28,302 nt of DNA from a virus. Made by a program: the position numbers and the translations under genes. This document shows positions 22,373 to 28,191 of this stretch, piece by piece. The DNA lies in IMG/VR virus record IMGVR_UViG_3300021365_000078, positions 1 through 28,302 of that record; one strand, given 5' to 3'. Below the pieces are notes generated by a model. The model was not told the DNA's origin. It did no database searches and saw only the letters and a program-made list of their open reading frames with translations. Numbering within the stretch: position 1 is the first letter of the stretch; the number at the start of each line of letters is the position of its first letter.

Positions 22373-22965
22373 TGAACAAAAAATACTTTGAAACAAAAAC
22401 AGGAAGTATAGAAGAAAAAATTACCAAAATTGCTATTGAGCAACAGTCAATAGTAAAACAAGAACCGAATGTAAAATTAAAAGTTGAAAAAACTTACTTT
22501 GATGTAAAACCAGGATCAGTTTCAGACGTTGCTTCTAAGGTTGTAAGTGAAGGAATGGATCCAGTTAATAAAGACGCTGTTAAGAAAAAGTTTGACGACA
22601 GAAAAGACAAAGACATTGACAACGATGGTGATACAGATTCAACAGACAAGTATCTTCACAAAAGAAGAGCTGCAATATCTAAAGCAACTGAAGCAGTAAG
22701 TTTTGCTCAACAAGCTGCAATTGCGATTTCTAAAAAAGAACGTGGTGAAAAACCAAAGAATGAAGCTGTAAACCAAGATGATCATGGTGAAAAACAAAAT
22801 GCTAAAAAAGTTAAAGACTATACTGATCCTAAAAAAGGTGAGAAGAAACCTTTTAAAGCTTTAAGAGCAGAAACAAAGATTATCAAACTAGGTGATAAAG
22901 GTAAAACTGCTACTGGTAAAGAGGCAGGTGTAATAGACGTAGAACCTAGTGCTAAACCTATCTAG
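22372..22965 (+). CDS. Highly charged phage protein with internal repeat and Ca-loop-like motif, 197 aa
   Basis: The start overlaps the previous stop as TAATG. Two copies of a repeat lie at residues 3-20 and 40-57, sharing K-x-Y-F-x-x-K-x-G-S and a following Lys/Val pattern. Residues 79-90 (D-K-D-I-D-N-D-G-D-T-D-S) form an EF-hand/dockerin-like acidic loop before K-Y-L-H-K-R-R. Then comes F-A-Q-Q-A-A-I-A-I-S-K-K-E-R-G, a motif common in T4-like marine phage head-associated proteins. The composition is disordered and Lys/Glu-rich, as in scaffold or internal head proteins. V-S-E followed by G at 58-61 is a candidate processing site. Confidence 0.75.
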   Translation: MNKKYFETKTGSIEEKITKIAIEQQSIVKQEPNVKLKVEKTYFDVKPGSVSDVASKVVSEGMDPVNKDAVKKKFDDRKDKDIDNDGDTDSTDKYLHKRRAAISKATEAVSFAQQAAIAISKKERGEKPKNEAVNQDDHGEKQNAKKVKDYTDPKKGEKKPFKALRAETKIIKLGDKGKTATGKEAGVIDVEPSAKPI

Positions 22966-22974
22966 TTGCGACAC

Positions 22975-22990
22975 TTTGTCAATTGACAAA
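22975..22990. promoter_or_regulatory. 16-bp perfect palindrome over a -35 element
   Basis: TTTGTCAATTGACAAA is a perfect palindrome. Its right half contains the TTGACA (22983-22988) of the promoter for the HAD gene. It could be an operator, or the mirror -35 could reflect chance; no divergent gene exists. Confidence 0.45.
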
Positions 22991-23011
22991 TACGCTATTA
23001 TATGATAGTAT
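22983..23011 (+). promoter_or_regulatory. Sigma70-type promoter for the HAD nucleotidase
   Basis: TTGACA (22983-22988), a 17-bp spacer and TAGTAT (23006-23011) preceded by TGA, an extended -10. A better TATAAT at 23009-23014 would need a 20-bp spacer. The predicted start near 23018 gives a leader of about 14 nt. Confidence 0.6.
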
Positions 23012-23031
23012 AATAGTATAAAGAAAACACT

Positions 23032-23526
23032 ATGACTAAACCTATCATATATTGTGACATGGATGGAGTTCTTGCAGATTTTAAAAAAGCTGCAATAAAG
23101 ACCACTGGAATGTCAATTAACAGATGGATGAACATATCCACTTCAAAGGAAAAGTGGTCTAAAATCAACAAAAACAAAAATTTTTGGTATGATATGCCAT
23201 GGATGCAAGGTGGCAAACAATTATGGTCTTACATATCTAAATTTGACCCTCATATATTATCAGCATATGTTGAAGAGTCTTATGACCCAAATTGTATACC
23301 TGGTAAAACTGCTTGGCTAAGAAAAAACACAGGTTTAATCAATAGTCAAAAAATCAATCTTGTAAGAAGAAAAGAAAAGAAACTCTTTGCAAAAAGAGGT
23401 AATCCTGCAATTCTAATTGATGATTATGAAAAAAATATTAGAGAATTTACACAGGCAGGTGGTGTAGGAATTCATCACACAAACACATCAAAAACTATAT
23501 CTCAACTAAAAAAGTTGGGTTTTTAA
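23032..23526 (+). CDS. HAD-superfamily 5'-nucleotidase-like protein
   Basis: The 164-aa protein begins I-I-Y-C-D-M-D-G-V-L-A-D-F. The nucleophile Asp9 and acid/base Asp11 of HAD motif I lie in D-M-D-G-V. Motif II may be the Ser of H-I-L-S-A (Ser77), and the C-terminal L-I-D-D-Y (128-132) supplies the Mg-binding aspartates of motif IV, followed by the usual N-I-R-E-F. The closest group is the 5'(3')-deoxyribonucleotidase family, which dephosphorylates nucleoside monophosphates. It could salvage host nucleotides or tune dNTP pools. It has its own host-type promoter and is followed at once by a late promoter, which marks the switch to virion genes. Confidence 0.85.
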   Translation: MTKPIIYCDMDGVLADFKKAAIKTTGMSINRWMNISTSKEKWSKINKNKNFWYDMPWMQGGKQLWSYISKFDPHILSAYVEESYDPNCIPGKTAWLRKNTGLINSQKINLVRRKEKKLFAKRGNPAILIDDYEKNIREFTQAGGVGIHHTNTSKTISQLKKLGF

Positions 23527-23529
23527 TCG

Positions 23530-23537
23530 TATAAATA
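23530..23537 (+). promoter_or_regulatory. T4-type late promoter for a virion protein
   Basis: TATAAATA followed by GTAGTATT, close to the extended T4 late consensus. Predicted start near 23544 gives a leader of about 62 nt before the gene at 23606. A weaker TATAAATT lies in the leader near 23556. Confidence 0.78.
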
Positions 23538-23605
23538 GTAGTATTAACAACACGGTATAAATTTATATCAATAATTGAGTACCTTATAATAAGGGAGAGA
23601 ATAAA

Positions 23606-23905
23606 ATGGCAAGTTGGGGAAAAGTAGATCAACATCAGGATGCACCTTTATGGGCATTAATGATGATCAATAAAGCACCTACAAGTGCTAATATGGGTCC
23701 TGCTGGTACAGGTAAGTTATTTAATAACGCTACAGCAGATAACCTTATTACAAATTTAACAGTAGGTTTATTTAACTATGCAGCTAATGAAGTGCCAGCA
23801 GGCGCTCATCAAGGTTGGGTATTAAAGACCACTGGTAAGTCTGGCTCTGGTAGAAATGGTAGAGTACAGTCTCAAACACTTGTTACTTTAACAAGTAACA
23901 CATAA
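23606..23905 (+). CDS. Probable virion structural protein, 99 aa
   Basis: The protein starts M-A-S-W-G-K-V-D and continues D-A-P-L-W-A-L-M-M-I-N-K-A-P-T, matching a small protein family I recall from T4-like cyanophages with the same opening. The C-terminal part has H-Q-G-W-V-L-K-T-T-G-K-S-G-S-G-R-N-G-R-V-Q, a Gly/Arg-rich turn, then beta-type T-L-V-T-L-T. There is no membrane segment or catalytic motif. It stands alone between a late promoter and a strong terminator, with GGGAGAG before the ATG, an arrangement expected for an abundant virion component. A structural role is inferred from context. Confidence 0.75.
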   Translation: MASWGKVDQHQDAPLWALMMINKAPTSANMGPAGTGKLFNNATADNLITNLTVGLFNYAANEVPAGAHQGWVLKTTGKSGSGRNGRVQSQTLVTLTSNT

Positions 23906-23914
23906 TAAAAATTA

Positions 23915-23945
23915 ATAGGGGTCGCTTCGGCGACCCTTATATATA
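23915..23945 (+). terminator. Intrinsic terminator with UUCG tetraloop
   Basis: GGGTCGC (23919-23925) pairs with GCGACCC (23930-23936) around a TTCG loop closed by C-G, the stable cUUCGg tetraloop. The stem extends with A-T and G-T pairs and is followed by TTATATATATT. It lies 14 nt after the stop of the 99-aa gene. T4 uses UUCG-capped terminators in the same way. Confidence 0.88.
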
Positions 23946-23957
23946 TTAATAACATGA

Positions 23958-23993
23958 TGTAGGAATATACCTACAGTAGCATTCCCGTAAGGG
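23958..23993 (+). other. Structured leader of the 154-aa gene
   Basis: Two small hairpins precede the gene at 24011: TGTAGG/CCTACA (23958-23975, 6-nt loop) and CCC-GTAA-GGG (23984-23993, a GNRA-type loop). No TATAAATA or sigma70 promoter is evident, so this leader may be read from the upstream late promoter past the terminator, or the promoter is degenerate. The ribosome site GGAG is just after the second hairpin. Confidence 0.4.
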
Positions 23994-24010
23994 TTTATAG
24001 GAGAATAAAA

Positions 24011-24475
24011 ATGGCAGATAAAAAAATTACAGCGTTAACCAATTTAGGTGACGGCTTAGCAAGTGAAGATTTATTTCATATAGTAGACGATCCATCAGTA
24101 ACACCAATTAACAAAAAAGTTTCAGCAGAAGATGTATTTAATAATATTCCATCTTGGTTAGGATTATCACAACTAGCTCAAACAATTACAGCAGATGGTT
24201 CAACAGCAACAGCTGTTGACGTAACTACTGCTATAACTTTAGTTAACGCTACTTCAGCAACACATAGTTGTGCTTTAGCAGACGGTTCAGATGGACAAGT
24301 TAAAACAATTATTAATTCATCAACTTCAGGAACAAACGCAGTTACAATCACACCAGCCAATGCTGGTGGTTTTACAACAATCACTTTAGATAAAGAAGGT
24401 GAATCAGCAACATTACTATTTAAAAATTCTAAATGGTATGTTATTGGTGAAGGTAATGAAGCTACTATAGCATAA
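24011..24475 (+). CDS. Probable virion structural protein, 154 aa
   Basis: It begins [16 protein letters not shown] and continues [10 protein letters not shown], the usual start of a family of T4-like marine phage structural proteins. The rest is rich in Thr, Ser, Ala and Val with alternating beta pattern ([20 protein letters not shown]) and ends near W-Y-V-I-G-E-G-N-E. This looks like a beta-sandwich or fibre-like surface protein. There is no signal peptide. It lies 105 nt after the previous gene, beyond the terminator. The structural role rests on family memory and composition. Confidence 0.75.
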   Translation: MADKKITALTNLGDGLASEDLFHIVDDPSVTPINKKVSAEDVFNNIPSWLGLSQLAQTITADGSTATAVDVTTAITLVNATSATHSCALADGSDGQVKTIINSSTSGTNAVTITPANAGGFTTITLDKEGESATLLFKNSKWYVIGEGNEATIA

Positions 24476-24489
24476 CAATTAGGGGATTT

Positions 24490-24762
24490 ATGGCAATAGA
24501 TTTAAAAATATTAAAAAGTGAACGTGAGACTTTACAAAAAGATTATGATAATATGAATTATAAAATATCTGAAAGTGAAAAAAGTTTGAGTAGAATGAAG
24601 AATAATTTAAACGCTATATTTGGAGCTATTCAACAAGTAGATAGATTTATAAAAGCTGAAGTAAGTCAACCTGAACAAAAACAATTATTAAATGAAAAAC
24701 AAAACATTTCAACAACTGAGGTTCAAACTAATACAACTGAACATGTTTTAAAGGAAGTATGA
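24490..24762 (+). CDS. Coiled-coil protein, 90 aa
   Basis: Residues 5-60 form a clear heptad-type helix (L-K-S-E-R-E-T-L-Q-K-D-Y, S-E-S-E-K-S-L-S-R-M-K-N-N-L), followed by a Gln/Thr-rich polar tail. A weak GGGG ribosome site precedes the ATG. The end overlaps the next small ORF by ATGA. It has no recognised family; an oligomerising structural or chaperone role would be typical but is unproven. Confidence 0.7.
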   Translation: MAIDLKILKSERETLQKDYDNMNYKISESEKSLSRMKNNLNAIFGAIQQVDRFIKAEVSQPEQKQLLNEKQNISTTEVQTNTTEHVLKEV

Positions 24763-24923
24763 AAAAATATATTGAAGAAGATTTTTTAGATGAATTGGCA
24801 AATAATACACCAAATATGAGTCAGTTTGATACTATTAAAGAAAAAAATATGGAAGAAGTTGAAGAAGACCTTACAGGTGGTAAGTCTTTTAAAAAATTAA
24901 AAGACGAAATTAAAAAAGGATAA
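24759..24923 (+). CDS. Small acidic protein, 54 aa
   Basis: This ORF starts as ATGA over the previous stop, has an AAGGAAG ribosome site, and ends 2 nt before the next gene. It encodes an acidic peptide (Y-I-E-E-D-F-L-D-E-L-A, M-E-E-V-E-E-D-L) with a basic end G-K-S-F-K-K-L-K-D-E-I-K-K-G. The tail S-F-K-K-L-K-D-E recalls the S-F-K-x-x-x-x-E tags of neighbouring proteins, but here it is C-terminal. Tight packing supports real expression; the function is unknown. Confidence 0.65.
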   Translation: MKKYIEEDFLDELANNTPNMSQFDTIKEKNMEEVEEDLTGGKSFKKLKDEIKKG

Positions 24924-24925
24924 AG

Positions 24926-25360
24926 ATGAAAACATTTAAACAACACATAAAAGAAGATGGTCAAATGGGTGTTGGTACTACAAGTCATCATACTTCGGTA
25001 GAAGATGGATCAATGGGTGCTCACAACATACATGAACCTGCAATCTTACAAAGAGTAAATGCCTTTGTTGGTTCAATAGCTGATAGGGAATATTTACAAC
25101 CTGAGGCTGCTCTTTCTCAATTAGAAGCGAGATTGACTAGCATTGGTGTACAATTAAAAGACTCAATTACAATTAATGATAAACAAGGAACTTTTGAAAG
25201 TGCTTTAGTATTTAATGGTGGTCGTTTTGGTAAAGATACCGACGGTTCTGACATAAATGATGATGGAATTAGTCATAAAGTTGGTAAAGAGATAAAACTA
25301 AAAGGTAAATACGAAACATTAGAGAATGGCGCTGTTAAAGTTTATGCAGAGCTTGGCTAA
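24926..25360 (+). CDS. Tagged phage protein of unknown function, 144 aa
   Basis: The N-terminus M-K-T-F-K-Q-H-I-K-E followed by D-G is nearly the T4 capsid-targeting pattern with I-K-E as the cut site. The following region is His/Gly/Ser-rich (T-T-S-H-H-T-S-V-E-D-G-S-M-G-A-H). The core (about 40-144) contains L-Q-R-V-N-A-F-V-G, then V-F-N-G-G-R-F-G, D-T-D-G-S-D-I-N-D-D-G, and ends in a beta-type Y-E-T-L-E-N-G-A-V-K-V-Y. The D-T-D-G and D-I-N-D-D-G stretch could bind calcium. I do not recognise a family with known activity. Confidence 0.75.
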   Translation: MKTFKQHIKEDGQMGVGTTSHHTSVEDGSMGAHNIHEPAILQRVNAFVGSIADREYLQPEAALSQLEARLTSIGVQLKDSITINDKQGTFESALVFNGGRFGKDTDGSDINDDGISHKVGKEIKLKGKYETLENGAVKVYAELG

Positions 25361-25722
25361 TGTTTCATAAGATAACAAAAAAAAATTGGTTATTTTACGC
25401 CATAAAAAACTATAATGTTCCTAATTTAGATAGTGAACAGGAGTTTTATGAAGATGTAAAAAGATTTAAATATCTTAAACGTCTATTTCGTAAATACGAA
25501 AACACAGGTGAATTAAAAACTAGATTAGTTTTAAATCACATTATAGTATTAACAAATATATTTGGTAATGAGGCAGCTGCAACTTTATTATTGTTTAAAA
25601 TTGAAAAAGAATATTGGTCTATATTAAAGACTTTTTTACAATATTTAAATATTATATTACCTGACGAGTTGCCTGATATTAAAATACACAAAACCATGTT
25701 GTCAACTTTGGAGAAATTATAA
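25360..25722 (+). CDS. Conserved marine T4-like phage protein, 120 aa
   Basis: The start overlaps the previous stop (TAATG). The sequence is helical and aromatic: Y-A-I-K-N-Y-N-V-P-N, F-Y-E-D-V-K-R-F-K-Y-L-K-R-L-F-R-K-Y, then L-V-L-N-H-I-I-V-L-T-N-I-F-G-N-E-A-A. It closely resembles a short hypothetical protein found in many T4-like cyanophages with the same F-K-Y-L-K-R-L and N-H-I-I-V-L blocks. The function is not known. It overlaps the next gene by TAATG, and the two probably form a conserved pair. Confidence 0.75.
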   Translation: MFHKITKKNWLFYAIKNYNVPNLDSEQEFYEDVKRFKYLKRLFRKYENTGELKTRLVLNHIIVLTNIFGNEAAATLLLFKIEKEYWSILKTFLQYLNIILPDELPDIKIHKTMLSTLEKL

Positions 25723-26312
25723 TGGGAAGAGCAATAGACTTATTAATAACATATAGAATTATAAAGTTGTTAGTAACGCCGTTTGAAAAACAAGAGGCCT
25801 ACAAATATGGGATTATTGATAAAGATGGCAAAGTATTAAGAAAAAATAAAGAATTAAAATCTGCTAAAGAAAAAGATTCTTATACTATTTTACATAGATT
25901 CGTTTTTAATTTAAAACGTTTACTTAATAAAATACCAGGTGGTAAATCTAAACTAGGCACATATGCAGCTGCATTAGGTTTACTATTAAAAGAACAAAAA
26001 GATATAAATGCGATTGAACTCGAAAGAAGCCTTTATAAACATTTAGTGGATAATAAATTAATTATCTATAGTGATAATTTGAATGAGTCCGCTGAGTTTG
26101 ATTATTTACCCACAGGCCGTTTTACAGTGATTGATAATTTAGAGGATTTGAATGGTGAAACATCAGCTGAAGTGGGTGATATAGTTTATACAACTGAAAA
26201 TCAAAAACCATTTGATACATACTTTGGTGTAAATTTATATCATGTTGTAAACGAAGATACAGAAAAACAAATAGTTGTATCAGAGGACAACATAGAAAGA
26301 ATAAGATTTTAA
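25722..26312 (+). CDS. Conserved marine T4-like phage protein, 196 aa
   Basis: The N-terminal part, A-I-D-L-L-I-T-Y-R-I-I-K-L-L-V-T-P-F, then Y-K-Y-G-I-I-D-K-D-G-K-V-L-R-K and T-I-L-H-R-F-V-F-N-L-K-R-L-L, is the hallmark of a hypothetical family I know from T4-like cyanophages. The first 20 residues are amphipathic and might contact a membrane. The C-terminal half has L-P-T-G-R-F-T-V and G-D-I-V-Y-T-T, a beta-rich small domain. No enzymatic motif is visible. Its position downstream of virion genes and conservation with its neighbour suggest an assembly role, which is inference. Confidence 0.75.
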   Translation: MGRAIDLLITYRIIKLLVTPFEKQEAYKYGIIDKDGKVLRKNKELKSAKEKDSYTILHRFVFNLKRLLNKIPGGKSKLGTYAAALGLLLKEQKDINAIELERSLYKHLVDNKLIIYSDNLNESAEFDYLPTGRFTVIDNLEDLNGETSAEVGDIVYTTENQKPFDTYFGVNLYHVVNEDTEKQIVVSEDNIERIRF

Positions 26313-26368
26313 TGTGGCCATATAATGATGAAGAAAGTGTATGGTTATCTAAATCTAAAGGAGAGTAA
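26312..26368 (+). CDS. 18-codon micro-ORF linking two genes
   Basis: The ORF starts as TAATG over the previous stop and ends as TAATG at the next start. The peptide M-W-P-Y-N-D-E-E-S-V-W-L is acidic and aromatic. AAAGGAGAG at its end is the ribosome site of the next gene. Coupling on both sides is unlikely to be an accident, but the peptide is very short; it might only pass ribosomes along. Confidence 0.4.
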   Translation: MWPYNDEESVWLSKSKGE

Positions 26369-26823
26369 TGAAAACTTTTAAAGAAATACGAGAGGCTTGT
26401 TGGGCAGGCTACAAAGCAATAGGTCAAAAGAAAAAAGGTGGTAAAATGGTACCTAATTGTGTACCAGAAGAAGCACCTGCAAATTCGGTAGGTGATGGTT
26501 CAAATGTTGCAATGCCACCAGCACATGAACCTGGTGTGCATAAAAATAAAAAGAAAGATTTAACAAAACTATTAAAACGTGAGGATTATGATAGAGTGGA
26601 ATTAGAAAACGTTGTTAATAAAATTTGTTCAAACCAAGAGATAGAAGAAACTCAAATTAAACCTATCATAAACAATATAAAATCTAAAAAACAAAAAGGT
26701 ACATATACTGAAAATTTTGGTATAAAAGCATTTAGATATGTTGTAGATAATCAAGTTTCAGATACAGTAACGGAAGAGTTTAAAAACGAAGTTGCATCAT
26801 TTTTATTGGTGAAATATGAGTAA
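26368..26823 (+). CDS. Tagged phage protein with Cys/Lys-rich N-terminus, 151 aa
   Basis: It opens M-K-T-F-K-E-I-R-E followed by A-C-W-A-G-Y-K-A-I-G, then K-K-K-G-G-K-M-V-P-N-C-V-P-E-E. The C-W-x-G-Y...N-C-V pattern is a recurrent N-terminal module in marine myophage proteins. A Gly/Ser/Pro linker (S-V-G-D-G-S-N-V-A-M-P-P) leads to H-E-P-G-V-H-K-N-K-K, then a helical C-terminal domain (about 75-151). The tag ends in I-R-E followed by A, again a prohead-protease-type site. The function is unknown; an internal head protein is my best guess. The last 8 nt overlap the next gene. Confidence 0.72.
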   Translation: MKTFKEIREACWAGYKAIGQKKKGGKMVPNCVPEEAPANSVGDGSNVAMPPAHEPGVHKNKKKDLTKLLKREDYDRVELENVVNKICSNQEIEETQIKPIINNIKSKKQKGTYTENFGIKAFRYVVDNQVSDTVTEEFKNEVASFLLVKYE

Positions 26824-27034
26824 ATCTTTTAAAGAATTGCGGGAGTATGTTAGAGGCTTTGCTATAGGACCTATTGACACATTAAAACCTATGTCATCAT
26901 TGGGTGGTGCTCAATTTTCTCCAGATAGAAGATATACTGCAACAATGCCTCAATTAACAGCAACAGCAAAAGGACCAGGATTAGGAACAATTAAACCTAT
27001 GGTCACAGCAAGTAAAAAGAAGGAGAAGAAGTAA
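26816..27034 (+). CDS. Small basic protein with F-K-E-L tag, 72 aa
   Basis: The N-terminus M-S-K-S-F-K-E-L-R-E followed by Y-V resembles the tags of nearby proteins. The rest lacks helix-forming hydrophobic blocks and is Pro/Thr/Ser/Gly-rich (L-K-P-M-S-S-L-G-G-A, T-A-K-G-P-G-L-G-T-I-K-P), ending in K-K-K-E-K-K. It is likely disordered and may bind DNA, like small internal head peptides. Overlap with the preceding gene and a 1-nt gap to the next support expression. Confidence 0.65.
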   Translation: MSKSFKELREYVRGFAIGPIDTLKPMSSLGGAQFSPDRRYTATMPQLTATAKGPGLGTIKPMVTASKKKEKK

Positions 27035-27035
27035 T

Positions 27036-27620
27036 ATGGAATTACTAATCGCATTAGCAATGAAATTTTGGCAATGGTCAATCTTAATTGCTGTAGTAAT
27101 AATAACATCTCTAATTAATTTATTAGACAAGAAAAAATCAAGTAATTTAAAATTTAGTTATAAAGAAATGCCAGAACTAAAACCTATTGCAATCCCAACA
27201 AAGGGTAAAGGGTTTTGGAAAGGTATAGCAATGTGGTTACTTTCAACTAGAAATTGGCAGATAACAAAAGACTGGCACTATAGTATTGATGGTACGGGTT
27301 ATGTAATACCAGCAGGTTTTACATTTGATGGTGCAAGTATACCTAAATTTTTAAGAACCTTTTTCTCACCAGTTGGCGTATTACTAATTGGTGGTCTTGT
27401 GCATGATTATATGTACAAGTACGCTGCTTGCAACCCAAGCACGGAAGGTGCACCTTTAATGTTAGTAGATCAAAAGAGAGCAGATCAAATCTTTAGAGAT
27501 ATTAATATTGAAGTAAATGGCTTCTATTCAATGAACTATCTATCTTACTGGTCATTAAGACTAGGCGGCTTTGTTGCGTGGAATGGACATAGAAAAAGAA
27601 ACGCTAAAATAGGAGACTAA
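27036..27620 (+). CDS. Membrane-anchored DUF1353 protein
   Basis: Residues 14-30 form one N-terminal membrane segment (W-S-I-L-I-A-V-V-I-I-T-S-L-I). The DUF1353 core follows: V-I-P-A-G-F-T-F-D-G-A-S-I-P (90-103), G-G-L-V-H-D-Y-M-Y (119-127), and a late R-A-D-Q-I-F-R-D-I. DUF1353 is common in phages, often close to lysis genes, and its biochemical role is unknown; the conserved H-D and D-G residues suggest a metal or hydrolytic site. The gene begins AAGGAGAAGAAGTAATATG with a good ribosome site, and it heads a run that ends in the spanin pair, so a part in envelope disruption is plausible. Confidence 0.82.
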   Translation: MELLIALAMKFWQWSILIAVVIITSLINLLDKKKSSNLKFSYKEMPELKPIAIPTKGKGFWKGIAMWLLSTRNWQITKDWHYSIDGTGYVIPAGFTFDGASIPKFLRTFFSPVGVLLIGGLVHDYMYKYAACNPSTEGAPLMLVDQKRADQIFRDINIEVNGFYSMNYLSYWSLRLGGFVAWNGHRKRNAKIGD

Positions 27621-27621
27621 T

Positions 27622-27732
27622 ATGTTTTTAACATTAGGATTAATTATAGGATTTATATTAGGTTGGTATGTAAACGAGAAGTTTGAAGACTTAGTTGAAG
27701 TATCTAGTAAACTGAAATTTTGGAAAAAATAA
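27622..27732 (+). CDS. Small membrane protein, 36 aa
   Basis: The gene starts 1 nt after the DUF1353 stop and ends immediately before the next ATG. Residues 2-17 form a hydrophobic, Gly-containing segment (L-T-L-G-L-I-I-G-F-I-L-G-W-Y), followed by V-N-E-K-F-E-D-L and a basic end K-F-W-K-K. A single-span protein next to spanins could be a holin-type or regulatory lysis factor, but it is short for a holin. An AGGAG ribosome site at 27611 supports it. Confidence 0.65.
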   Translation: MFLTLGLIIGFILGWYVNEKFEDLVEVSSKLKFWKK

Positions 27733-28191
27733 ATGAGATTAATATTCATAGGCATTATCATCACGTCATTACTTGGTGCTGGTGCTTATGTTTTAAAGTT
27801 ACAAAAAGATAATGTAATTTTGAAAGAGAACGCAGTTAAATTAGAGTCTGCTATTAGTGAACAAAAAACTTTAATAGAAAATCAGAAAAAAGATTTTGAA
27901 GAAATATTAGACGCTAACAATAAGATGAATGAGTTAGTAGGTGTATTAAAAAAAGATTTAGAAGATTTAGATAAACGATTTAACAAAAAGAATAGAGATG
28001 TTGGTAAGTTAGCAATAGCTAAAACCAAGTCTATTGAAAGAATAACAAACGGTGCAAGTGCGCTGGCTACAAGATGTATTGAAATAGCTAGTGGATCACC
28101 ACTAACAGAGGCAGAGAAAAATGCTACAAAGAAATCTGAAATTAATTCAGAATGTCCTAGTATTGCTAATCCTAAGTATATTCCTTACTAA
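27733..28191 (+). CDS. Rz-like i-spanin
   Basis: The 152-aa protein has an N-terminal membrane anchor (residues 3-20, L-I-F-I-G-I-I-I-T-S-L-L-G-A-G-A-Y). A long periplasmic coiled coil follows (about 22-95, rich in K-D-N-V-I-L-K-E-N and L-K-K-D-L-E-D-L). The tail contains C-I-E-I-A-S-G-S-P-L-T-E-A-E-K-N, a pattern common near the end of phage Rz proteins. i-spanins join outer-membrane o-spanins to fuse the two membranes at lysis. An o-spanin-like lipoprotein frame is nested over its 3' end, which strongly supports the call. Confidence 0.85.
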   Translation: MRLIFIGIIITSLLGAGAYVLKLQKDNVILKENAVKLESAISEQKTLIENQKKDFEEILDANNKMNELVGVLKKDLEDLDKRFNKKNRDVGKLAIAKTKSIERITNGASALATRCIEIASGSPLTEAEKNATKKSEINSECPSIANPKYIPY

